Translations under genes and position numbers: made by a program
Assembly: GCA_023444445.1 (NCBI GenBank)
Contig: JAEXMK010000125.1
Coordinates: 1 to 15,828, forward strand
From: Pseudomonadota bacterium
Lineage (GTDB): Bacteria > Pseudomonadota > Alphaproteobacteria > Rhizobiales > Rhizobiaceae
Reading direction: 5' to 3'
DNA length: 15,828 nucleotides
Shown: positions 8,325 through 13,671 of the stretch, piece by piece
Numbering within the stretch: position 1 is the stretch's first letter
How the letters are laid out: each line of letters begins with the position of its first letter
Notes under the pieces: generated by a model
Database searches by the model: none
The model's input: the letters and a program-made list of their open reading frames with translations, nothing else
What the model was told of the DNA's origin: nothing

Positions 8325-8441
8325 GGAAAAGCTCCTCTTTCGTCTGCCCGCTTTTAGCCCCAGCAAAGCCTTGTCACCAATCACCTTTTTGCGGGTGCGA
8401 CAAAAAAAACCGGAATGATTGTGAAAAGCGCTTTTTATGGG

Positions 8442-8470
8442 TTGACCGGAGAGGTCGCTCTACCTATGTT
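8442..8470 (+). promoter_or_regulatory. Sigma70-type promoter of tRNA-Lys
   Basis: TTGACC (8442-8447) and TATGTT (8465-8470) are separated by exactly 17 bases. They end about 38 bases before the mature tRNA-Lys, a spacing normal for a tRNA promoter. A 12-bp palindrome, AAAAGCGCTTTT (8424-8435), lies just upstream of the -35 box. Confidence 0.65.
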
Positions 8471-8507
8471 CCGCCCACTTCCGCAGGGCGCTTCGCCCGA
8501 CACACGG

Positions 8508-8583
8508 GAGAGCGTAGCTCAGCCGGTAGAGCAACTGACTTTTAATCAGTAGGTCCAGGGTTCGAATCCCTGCGCTCTCACCA
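8508..8583 (+). tRNA. tRNA-Lys (anticodon TTT)
   Basis: This is a full cloverleaf. The acceptor GAGAGCG pairs with CGCTCTC. The D arm is GCTC..GAGC. The anticodon stem ACTGA/TCAGT encloses the loop CTTTTAA, with anticodon TTT at 8541-8543. The T arm is CAGGG-TTCGAAT-CCCTG. The discriminator is A, and CCA is encoded at 8581-8583. It decodes AAA/AAG. No fragment of its 3' end is repeated in the window, so there is no sign that it serves as an attachment site here. Confidence 0.97.
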
Positions 8584-8758
8584 CTTTTCCAAAGAAGTTT
8601 CAGTAAGATAGAAGCCGGCACGAACGTTCGCTCAACGTTAGGCCATGCTTTTCGAATTCAAAAAAGATACGTCCCGCCTACCATCAGGCGAGCGCAGAAA
8701 ATGAGCTTCTGAAAAGAGCTGTTTCAACAGGCTTCACTGCGCCCCGCATCGGTCATCC

Positions 8759-9499
8759 TCATAGAAACGCGTACACGTACCGAGCAATGTTGTCATACAT
8801 GCTCGAAAGATAAGCAGGGATGCGTCGGAGGTGCGTAAACTTGCTGCCGCGATAGTCTGCCCGAGTCCCGACCAAAGTGTCGGGATCGCCAAATGCCAGG
8901 ACATCCTTATCGCTTACAAAAACGCGCGTGCCGTAACCCCAACCGCGTTCAAGGGCGCGATCGTAAGGCAAAGTCATCACACCTCCCGTCTTGAGAAAAT
9001 GTTCAGCCGCGCCACGCGAAATAATGTAGCACGCGGACGAACCTTGCGGGCCGTAGATGCAGCGTCCCACCGTATCTCCGAGCGAACTCGTCACCCTGCC
9101 CCGGAAACCGCCGCGACGATGATTGGTGAGCTTCACTATCGAATTTTCAGGCATAACGGCGACAATGGCTTCGACCCTGGCGCCGAAGTCTGCTGAGAAC
9201 GAAACGTCGTCCTCGACAATGACGGCATAAGGCGCATCGCTCTCGAGAAAGATCCGTATTGCCTTTAGATGGCTGGCATAACAGCCATATTCGCCGGGCA
9301 AGGCATGGCGGCCGTTGCGCAATTCGAAACCGCGCCTGTCGAAACTAGCCCACTGATCGGCGGGAATCGCCTTGCCGTCAACGCCTTCGATCGGCCTTAG
9401 ATTCAAGCCCAGACCGGATGCACCATCCAGCATCTTTTCAAGACGTGCTCGCGCTCGTTCAATGGAGATGATGTAGATCGGGAACTGATATGTCGTCAT
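8759..9499 (-). CDS. Glycosyltransferase family 25 (LPS/LOS-type sugar transferase)
   Basis: This predicted cytoplasmic or membrane-associated glycosyltransferase has 246 residues, the usual size for GT25 (LgtB/LpsA-like). Visible hallmarks are the IYIISIERARAR start, GEYGCYASHLKA near 69-80 (the GxxGCxxSH pattern), the acidic metal/sugar-nucleotide motif VIVEDDVSF near 93-101, and LPYDRALERGWGYGTRVF in the C-terminal half. Known members add galactose or glucose to lipooligosaccharide; donor and acceptor are not deducible. The start is uncertain. The ATG at 9499 fits the family best. A TTG at 9520 has a better AGGGAG site, and a GTG at 9547 lies only a few bases past a probable terminator. 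It stands alone between that terminator and tRNA-Lys, with about 175 bases of non-coding DNA downstream. Confidence 0.85.
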   Translation of the reverse strand: MTTYQFPIYIISIERARARLEKMLDGASGLGLNLRPIEGVDGKAIPADQWASFDRRGFELRNGRHALPGEYGCYASHLKAIRIFLESDAPYAVIVEDDVSFSADFGARVEAIVAVMPENSIVKLTNHRRGGFRGRVTSSLGDTVGRCIYGPQGSSACYIISRGAAEHFLKTGGVMTLPYDRALERGWGYGTRVFVSDKDVLAFGDPDTLVGTRADYRGSKFTHLRRIPAYLSSMYDNIARYVYAFL

Positions 9500-9550
9500 G
9501 TGCGGGGGTCCAGATATCAAGACAGTCTCCCTAACACCGCCAGACACGAC

Positions 9551-9584
9551 AAAAAAGTCCCTCCCCGCAGGAATGTCGGGAAGG
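9551..9584 (-). terminator. Probable rho-independent terminator after the M15 lipoprotein gene
   Basis: Read on the minus strand, CCTTCCCG pairs with CGGGGAGG around a nine-base loop (one T/G position inside the stem). GAC and then six T residues follow (A-run at 9551-9556 on the plus strand). It lies about 40 bases past the lipoprotein stop and should separate that gene from the GT25 gene. Confidence 0.55.
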
Positions 9585-9623
9585 AAGGCCAGCCACGAAT
9601 GAACTTAAGAATCAGACGGAAAA

Positions 9624-10862
9624 TTACTTTCGCGAAGCTGTGCGGCGGCAGCGCCAGTTCCAGTCGCGTGGCTCACCCGTGTCGAGATGCACCGATTCCG
9701 TATGACAATAGGTGCCAACGCCACCGCGATTGGGAAGCGAGCGGAGATAGGTCGCAAGCTCCCACTTGGAAACACCCTTGATCTGAATGTCGGCAGCATC
9801 GCAGGTGTAATGTTTGGAACCGCGCCGAACGCCCTTTGGCGGCCGGTAACCGGAGGTGATGATAGCCGGGCTGTTGTAATGACCCTCGACGTCCTTGATC
9901 ATCTTCACGAGTTCGGGCTTGAAGCATCCGACCTCGACGCGATCCGTCTGGAGAAACAGCCCGTTTGGTGCAATGCGCGTCAGGCCGGAAAGAGACGCAA
10001 GCTTCATCAGGCCTGTCGGCTGATCGTCTTCTTCATCGAGATGCGCATCGTCGAACTCATCCGACATCATCGAGCGGCCGGAAAGCGCAATGCCCATGGT
10101 ATCGACATCACCATTTGGGAGCGCGGCCACTTCCTTGCTTTCCGCAGGGCCGCTCTCCAGCGCTTTCGGCAGCCGTTTTTTGGCGGCGCCAGCAAAAAAT
10201 GCCGCCATCGTCACGCTGTCGGTCGAGCCTTCGGGCTTAGGCGTGCCTGTCGAAGCGGGAACCGGCACAGCCGCAGCCACTTCCGGTGCAGCCTGAGGCA
10301 CAGGCACCGGCTGGCTGTTCTGCGAATGCTGCTCCGCCGTCACCGGCACTTGCTGCTGTTGAACCTGCTGAGGTGCGGAATAAACGCTGCTGACAGCAGG
10401 GACGATTCTCTGCCCCGGAACGGCGCTCGGCTGGGCGCCGGTGCCTGGGGGAACGGCGACAGCAGCCGTCGCGGCTGATCCCGTGGAATAAATGCTCGTC
10501 GTCCCTGCCGAAATACCCGTGGGTTGCGTCACAAGACCGCCGATGTCGGCCGGCGCGCCGTAGACCTGCCCTTGGGCACCTTGCGGTTGTTGAGCGAGTT
10601 GAGCATTTGCGGCCGCAGCGCCAGCGCCAGCACCAGCTGCCGAGACCATTGCCGGATCGACATAATGCCCCTGCTGCTTTGAGGCAGGGCTGCCATTGGC
10701 AGCCGCAACCTTTTGTTCTGCAACAACTTCCGGCTTTTTGACGTCGGCCGCCATCTCATCATCCGTCACGGCTGAAACGCAGCCTGACAGACCGAGCAGC
10801 GAAACCGCGACGACGAGGCGGTGACAGGAAGCGCGCCCTCTCTTGCCGTCGACAGTCTTCAT
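9624..10862 (-). CDS. Lipoprotein with C-terminal M15A/YcbK-like (DUF882-type) peptidase domain
   Basis: This 412-residue envelope protein starts at the ATG at 10860-10862, preceded by GGAGG at six bases. A type II signal peptide ends in the lipobox LSGC, with lipidated Cys28. A long low-complexity linker rich in Ala, Gln, Pro, Val and Ser follows (about residues 50-250), suited to spanning the periplasm. The last 90 or so residues form the catalytic domain: ITSGYRPP, then SKHYTCDAADI with His351 and Asp358, then SVHLDTG with His392. These are the three expected zinc ligands of M15 peptidases. Four cysteines in this domain could form disulfides. The family cleaves peptidoglycan peptides, often at D-Ala or D-Asp bonds; the exact bond is unknown. 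A longer frame to 10979 would hide the signal peptide and is rejected. Confidence 0.85.
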   Translation of the reverse strand: MKTVDGKRGRASCHRLVVAVSLLGLSGCVSAVTDDEMAADVKKPEVVAEQKVAAANGSPASKQQGHYVDPAMVSAAGAGAGAAAANAQLAQQPQGAQGQVYGAPADIGGLVTQPTGISAGTTSIYSTGSAATAAVAVPPGTGAQPSAVPGQRIVPAVSSVYSAPQQVQQQQVPVTAEQHSQNSQPVPVPQAAPEVAAAVPVPASTGTPKPEGSTDSVTMAAFFAGAAKKRLPKALESGPAESKEVAALPNGDVDTMGIALSGRSMMSDEFDDAHLDEEDDQPTGLMKLASLSGLTRIAPNGLFLQTDRVEVGCFKPELVKMIKDVEGHYNSPAIITSGYRPPKGVRRGSKHYTCDAADIQIKGVSKWELATYLRSLPNRGGVGTYCHTESVHLDTGEPRDWNWRCRRTASRK

Positions 10863-11021
10863 GAATGGCCTCCGTATCTTGTATTTCCAGCCGCAGCACG
10901 GGAACGGAATCGCCTGCGTCGTCCCAAAACGGAACATGTCGTTTCGATTCGCGGAATATGCCTCATCCTGTCGGGACAAGGCAATAGCAGCAGAAACCGC
11001 ACTGACCGGCCAGAACTTACG

Positions 11022-11462
11022 TCACCACGAGCCGGTGTTTTCCATAGATATCCACGGTTCGGCTGGTGCGAGGCTTTCGCCTTTTTGCAGAATTTCGATG
11101 GAGATGCCGTCGGGAGAGCGAACAAATGCCATGTGACCATCACGCGGTGGACGGTTGATCGTCACGCCATTGGCCTGAAGGTGCGCACAGGTTTCGTAGA
11201 TATTGTCGACCTCATAGGCCAGGTGCCCGAAGTTGCGACCACCCTTGTAGTCTTCGGTATCCCAGTTGTAGGTCAGCTCAAGGCAGGGCGCCTTGTTTTC
11301 CTTTGCCGCAGCAACATCATCGGGGGCCGCGAGAAAAACCAGCGTAAAGCGGCCTTTTTCGTTTTCAATCCGGCGGACTTCCTGAAGGCCGAACAGATCG
11401 CCGTAGAATTTCAGTGATTCGCCAAGGTCTTTGACGCGAACCATGGTGTGCAGATACCGCAT
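11022..11462 (-). CDS. gloA: Lactoylglutathione lyase (glyoxalase I)
   Basis: This cytoplasmic metalloenzyme converts the hemithioacetal of methylglyoxal and glutathione into S-lactoylglutathione. The 146-residue product matches E. coli GloA along its length. It begins [13 protein letters not shown], with metal ligand His5. LELTYNW supplies Glu62, [10 protein letters not shown] supplies His80, and SIEILQ supplies Glu123, so all four ligands are present in the two VOC half-domains. The ATG at 11460-11462 follows GGAAGGGA. The frame is open to 11567, but that extension has no family similarity. It is divergent from the cold-shock gene and 159 bases upstream of the lipoprotein gene on the same strand. 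No clear terminator was seen in that gap. Confidence 0.93.
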   Translation of the reverse strand: MRYLHTMVRVKDLGESLKFYGDLFGLQEVRRIENEKGRFTLVFLAAPDDVAAAKENKAPCLELTYNWDTEDYKGGRNFGHLAYEVDNIYETCAHLQANGVTINRPPRDGHMAFVRSPDGISIEILQKGESLAPAEPWISMENTGSW

Positions 11463-11577
11463 TTTATTCCCTTCCAATATGCATTCCGGGATATTCCGGC
11501 CCGCTTTTGCAGCCAGGAAGCAAGCCCCGGACAAGGACGGCAACATAAAAGCACTTGGGCAAATCAAAAACTAGGGC

Positions 11578-11606
11578 TTGCGCAAAACCGTTACCAAGAT
11601 GTTAAT
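11578..11606 (+). promoter_or_regulatory. Candidate promoter of the cold-shock/DUF192 pair
   Basis: TTGCGC (11578-11583) and GTTAAT (11601-11606) are separated by 17 bases. They would give a leader of about 54 bases before the ATG at 11666. The match is moderate. Another TTGACC at 11625 has no partner -10 box at proper spacing. Confidence 0.3.
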
Positions 11607-11665
11607 CTGCGGCACAGGAATCAGTTGACCGATAGTGTGGCGCGTAATCGAGGGGTTGGCAGGAT

Positions 11666-12244
11666 ATGGCTGATAGGATGTCATCGAAAACGATAGTCGA
11701 TGTCGAGGACCTTTCGGGCGATGCCGTCGATCTGACCGAAATCACCGGCGTGGTGAAGTGGTTCGATGTCGCCAAGGGCTTCGGCTTTATTGTTCCCGAT
11801 AGCGGCATACAGGACGTGCTTTTGCACGTGTCATGCCTGCGACGCGACGGATACCAGACAATTCTCGAGGGTACGCGCATCGTTGCCCTGATCCAGCGGC
11901 GTGACCGCGGTTTTCAGGCATTCCGCATCCTGTCGATGGATCAATCGACAGCCGTTCACCCTTCGCAGCTTCCGCCGGTGCGCACTCACGTTCAGGTCAC
12001 GCCGTCGAGCGGGCTTGAGCGCGCTATCGTCAAATGGTTCAATCGCACGAAGGGCTTCGGCTTCCTGACGCGCGGCGAAGGAACGGAAGACATTTTCGTT
12101 CATATGGAAACGCTGCGCCGCTTTGGCCTCACGGAGCTTCGTCCCGGCCAGGTCGTTCTGGTTCGTTACGGTGATGGTGACAAGGGCCTGATGGCGGCGG
12201 AAATCCATCCGGACAATCCGGCGCCAATCGGGATGGCGCACTGA
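11666..12244 (+). CDS. Double cold-shock-domain protein
   Basis: This 192-residue cytoplasmic nucleic-acid-binding protein has two cold-shock domains. The first (about residues 27-89) has RNP1 KGFGFI and RNP2 VLLHVS. The second (about 118-181) has RNP1 KGFGFL and RNP2 DIFVHM. A linker of about 28 residues joins them, and 26 mostly acidic residues precede the first. Single-domain CspA proteins have about 70 residues; two-domain forms of this size are common in Hyphomicrobiales. The first domain is more divergent, with a Cys after RNP2 and fewer aromatics on its surface. Binding of single-stranded RNA or DNA is expected; its targets are unknown. The stop codon overlaps the start of the DUF192 gene by one base, so the pair is an operon. 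Confidence 0.93.
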   Translation: MADRMSSKTIVDVEDLSGDAVDLTEITGVVKWFDVAKGFGFIVPDSGIQDVLLHVSCLRRDGYQTILEGTRIVALIQRRDRGFQAFRILSMDQSTAVHPSQLPPVRTHVQVTPSSGLERAIVKWFNRTKGFGFLTRGEGTEDIFVHMETLRRFGLTELRPGQVVLVRYGDGDKGLMAAEIHPDNPAPIGMAH

Positions 12245-12714
12245 TGATCGCGACACGTCGCATGTTGGGAAGCGCCTTTGTGGCGCTTCTTTTTGTTGTT
12301 GCGGCCAACAATGCCGTCGCCCAGCAAAAATTCTCGACCGAAACGCTGACAATCGAATCCGCTTCGGGTGAGAAACATGAATTTACGGTCGAACTGGCCC
12401 TGGACGATGCCCAGCGCCAGCAAGGGCTGATGTTCCGCAAGACGATGTCTCCGGACAAGGGCATGCTGTTTGACTTCGGCGAAGAGCGCAATGTGACGAT
12501 GTGGATGAAGAACACCCTTCTCGCGCTCGACATGCTGTTCATCGGCCGCGACGGCAAGATCAGCCACATTCACGAAAATGCAGTTCCACATTCGGAAGCC
12601 ATCATCAGCTCCCGTGGCGCCGTGAAATATGTTCTTGAACTGAATGGCGGCAGTGCAAAACGCTACGGCATCAAGACCGGCGATGTCGTTCGAAGCCGCC
12701 AGATCGGCAATTAA
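12244..12714 (+). CDS. Secreted DUF192 family protein
   Basis: This 156-residue exported protein of unknown function has an N-terminal signal peptide with likely cleavage after AVA (about residue 26). A complete DUF192 domain follows (about 33-150). Conserved family stretches are RQQGLMFRK near 59-67, MWMKNTLLALDMLFIGRDGKI near 87-107, and the closing KYVLELNGG..GIKTGD. DUF192 proteins are small beta-rich periplasmic or extracellular proteins with no established biochemical role. The ATG overlaps the upstream stop (TGATG), which ties its translation to the cold-shock gene. A strong hairpin lies 13 bases after the stop. Confidence 0.92.
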   Translation: MIATRRMLGSAFVALLFVVAANNAVAQQKFSTETLTIESASGEKHEFTVELALDDAQRQQGLMFRKTMSPDKGMLFDFGEERNVTMWMKNTLLALDMLFIGRDGKISHIHENAVPHSEAIISSRGAVKYVLELNGGSAKRYGIKTGDVVRSRQIGN

Positions 12715-12726
12715 ACCGATATGGGC

Positions 12727-12750
12727 TGCCGGGTGCATCTTCACCCGGCA
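12727..12750. terminator. Hairpin between convergent DUF192 and BON genes, probable bidirectional terminator
   Basis: TGCCGGGTG (12727-12735) and CACCCGGCA (12742-12750) form a perfect 9-bp GC-rich stem with a six-base loop, between two convergent genes. Neither side has a strong T-run, so termination strength is uncertain. The position suits a shared terminator. Confidence 0.6.
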
Positions 12751-12758
12751 AGAGTGTT

Positions 12759-13007
12759 TCAGTAAACTGGCTCGACGTGGCTCAGAATACGGCACGTCGA
12801 CATGGACGACGCCAGGCTGATGGCGATATCGATCGCTTCAACGGAATCAGCCGTTCCTTCAAGATAGATCACATCATTTTCGGCGATTGCCGAAATCTGC
12901 GACTTTTCGAGTCCGGACTCAAATGCCAGTGCGGATGTGATCGCCTGGCAAACGCCAGCCATGCGATCGCCGAAAAAGCTTTCCTGTATACCAGACAGAT
13001 TGAACAT
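12759..13007 (-). CDS. Small single BON-domain protein
   Basis: This 82-residue protein is essentially one BON domain with the pattern ..NDVIYLEGTADSVEAIDIAISLAS.., about residues 20-78. BON domains bind membranes or ligands and usually sit in exported proteins such as OsmY. Here the N-terminus (MFNLSGIQESFFG) is not a signal peptide, so a cytoplasmic protein is predicted. The ATG at 13005-13007 follows AAGGAGA at seven bases, a very good site. The gene diverges from the DUF982 gene. The gap between them carries phased TTCATC repeats and a stress-sigma-like promoter pointing at this gene. The specific function is unknown. Confidence 0.82.
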   Translation of the reverse strand: MFNLSGIQESFFGDRMAGVCQAITSALAFESGLEKSQISAIAENDVIYLEGTADSVEAIDIAISLASSMSTCRILSHVEPVY

Positions 13008-13034
13008 GATGCGTTCTCCTTCTCTAGGGACAGT

Positions 13035-13059
13035 AACGTCTCAAAAACCGATTTGTTCA
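13035..13059 (-). promoter_or_regulatory. Candidate EcfG-type (general stress) promoter of the BON gene
   Basis: On the minus strand TGAAC (13059-13055), 16 bases, then CGTT (13038-13035) match the alphaproteobacterial EcfG consensus GGAAC-N16/17-CGTT with one mismatch. The implied start site lies about 20 bases before the BON ATG. The short consensus makes chance matches possible. Confidence 0.35.
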
Positions 13060-13095
13060 TCTCCGGTTCATCAATTCGTTCATCTTCCATTCATC
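13055..13095. repeat. Four TTCATC repeats phased at one helical turn
   Basis: TTCATC begins at 13056, 13067, 13079 and 13090, giving steps of 11, 12 and 11 bases. The first three are preceded by G (GTTCATC) and the last by A. The repeats lie between the divergent BON and DUF982 genes. Direct repeats at about 11 bases are typical of PhoB/OmpR-type response-regulator sites, so this is a candidate operator; the regulator is unknown. Confidence 0.6.
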
Positions 13096-13139
13096 TTGGA
13101 AAATTGGAACCCCCTTTTCGATCACATTTTCGAAGGTCT

Positions 13140-13164
13140 GGAACCATTTCGTGAGGCCGGCATT
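13140..13164 (+). promoter_or_regulatory. Weak EcfG-like promoter candidate of the DUF982 gene
   Basis: GGAAC (13140-13144), 16 bases, then CATT (13161-13164) differ from the EcfG consensus at one -10 base. It is correctly placed about 30 bases before the DUF982 start, with a strong AGGAGGAGG ribosome binding site between. Confidence 0.25.
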
Positions 13165-13193
13165 TCGCGGCTGTAGCAGGAAAGGAGGAGGTT

Positions 13194-13463
13194 ATGCTCA
13201 TTGACAAGACGCAACCGTGTCACCATGCGCTGTGGATGAAACCGGTGGCCATCCACCTGCCGCTGTCCGCAGCGGTAGAAATCTACAGCCCCTTGGTGGC
13301 GCTAGACATGCTGATGTACCGGTGGCCGGAAGATCACGGGCCGGAATATGCGCAGGCACGGAAGAACTGCCTGGCAGCAGTTTCGGGAAGATGTGACATT
13401 GAATTGGCACGGGAATCGTTCCTGATTGCCAGCAGTCACGCCCACATTCTGAACGTCCACTGA
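13194..13463 (+). CDS. DUF982 family small protein
   Basis: This 89-residue protein of unknown function shows the DUF982 pattern seen in many rhizobial genomes. A strand-rich start (PVAIHLPLSAAVEIYSP) is followed by a helix (LVALDMLMYRWPEDHGPEY), then ARKNCLAAVSG and ARESFLIASSHAHI. It has no signal peptide or membrane segment, so it is predicted cytoplasmic. The ATG at 13194 is preceded by AGGAGGAGG at three bases, one of the strongest ribosome binding sites in the window, which suggests high expression. A rho-independent terminator follows ten bases after the stop, so this is a one-gene transcript. It is divergent from the BON gene and probably shares its control region. The family assignment is from memory. 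Confidence 0.8.
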   Translation: MLIDKTQPCHHALWMKPVAIHLPLSAAVEIYSPLVALDMLMYRWPEDHGPEYAQARKNCLAAVSGRCDIELARESFLIASSHAHILNVH

Positions 13464-13472
13464 CATGCCTAT

Positions 13473-13506
13473 AGCCCTTCTGTCATGAAGGGCTCTTTTC
13501 TCTTTT
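13473..13506 (+). terminator. Rho-independent terminator of the DUF982 gene
   Basis: AGCCCTTC (13473-13480) and GAAGGGCT (13487-13494) form a perfect 8-bp stem with loop TGTCAT. It is followed by CTTTTCTCTTTT, a T-rich tail. It starts ten bases after the stop codon. Confidence 0.85.
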
Positions 13507-13568
13507 CACATCTTCATGAAGACACGGCTTGTGAGAAAACCCGCTCACGGGCGCGATGCGCATGCCGT

Positions 13569-13586
13569 GTGACATGCGGCTGTCAC
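13569..13586. promoter_or_regulatory. Perfect inverted repeat, candidate operator of the GT21 gene
   Basis: GTGACA (13569-13574), six bases, then TGTCAC (13581-13586) form a perfect inverted repeat. It ends eight bases before a consensus TATAAT box, so it covers the -35 region of the promoter for the glycosyltransferase gene. A dimeric repressor or activator could bind. The TGTCA element also recalls the rhizobial Pho box (CTGTCAT in 11-base direct repeats), but the neighbouring units match only partly. Confidence 0.5.
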
Positions 13587-13594
13587 GCAAACGT

Positions 13595-13600
13595 TATAAT
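13595..13600 (+). promoter_or_regulatory. Consensus -10 box (TATAAT) of the GT21 gene
   Basis: A perfect TATAAT lies 72 bases before the preferred GT21 start codon at 13672. There is no good -35 hexamer at 16-18 bases; the inverted repeat occupies that place, which suggests activator dependence. The implied start site near 13607 argues against translation from the ATG at 13618. Confidence 0.5.
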
Positions 13601-13671
13601 CGGCAGAGACGAATTCCATGGAATCGCCCGGCCAATGCGCCGTGAAAATCTCGGGAGTGGAACTGTACGGC

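Noticed and set aside
8508..8760. tRNA-Lys as an integration site for a mobile element
   Set aside because: No integrase, no duplicated tRNA 3' end and no phage or conjugation gene are present in the window.
12869..13090. Minus-strand 73-codon frame over the BON gene and its promoter (MEDERIDEPEM...)
   Set aside because: It overlaps the BON gene in another frame, and its acidic start is just the translation of the TTCATC repeats read in reverse.
13055..13095. CRISPR-like interpretation of the TTCATC repeats
   Set aside because: The units are six to seven bases with four- to five-base spacers, far too short for CRISPR; no cas gene is present.
13568..13586. CRP/FNR-type site in the TGTGA...TCAC sequence before the GT21 gene
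   Set aside because: The half-sites are separated by ten bases rather than the six a CRP/FNR dimer needs. The perfect inverted repeat GTGACA-N6-TGTCAC is a better reading.
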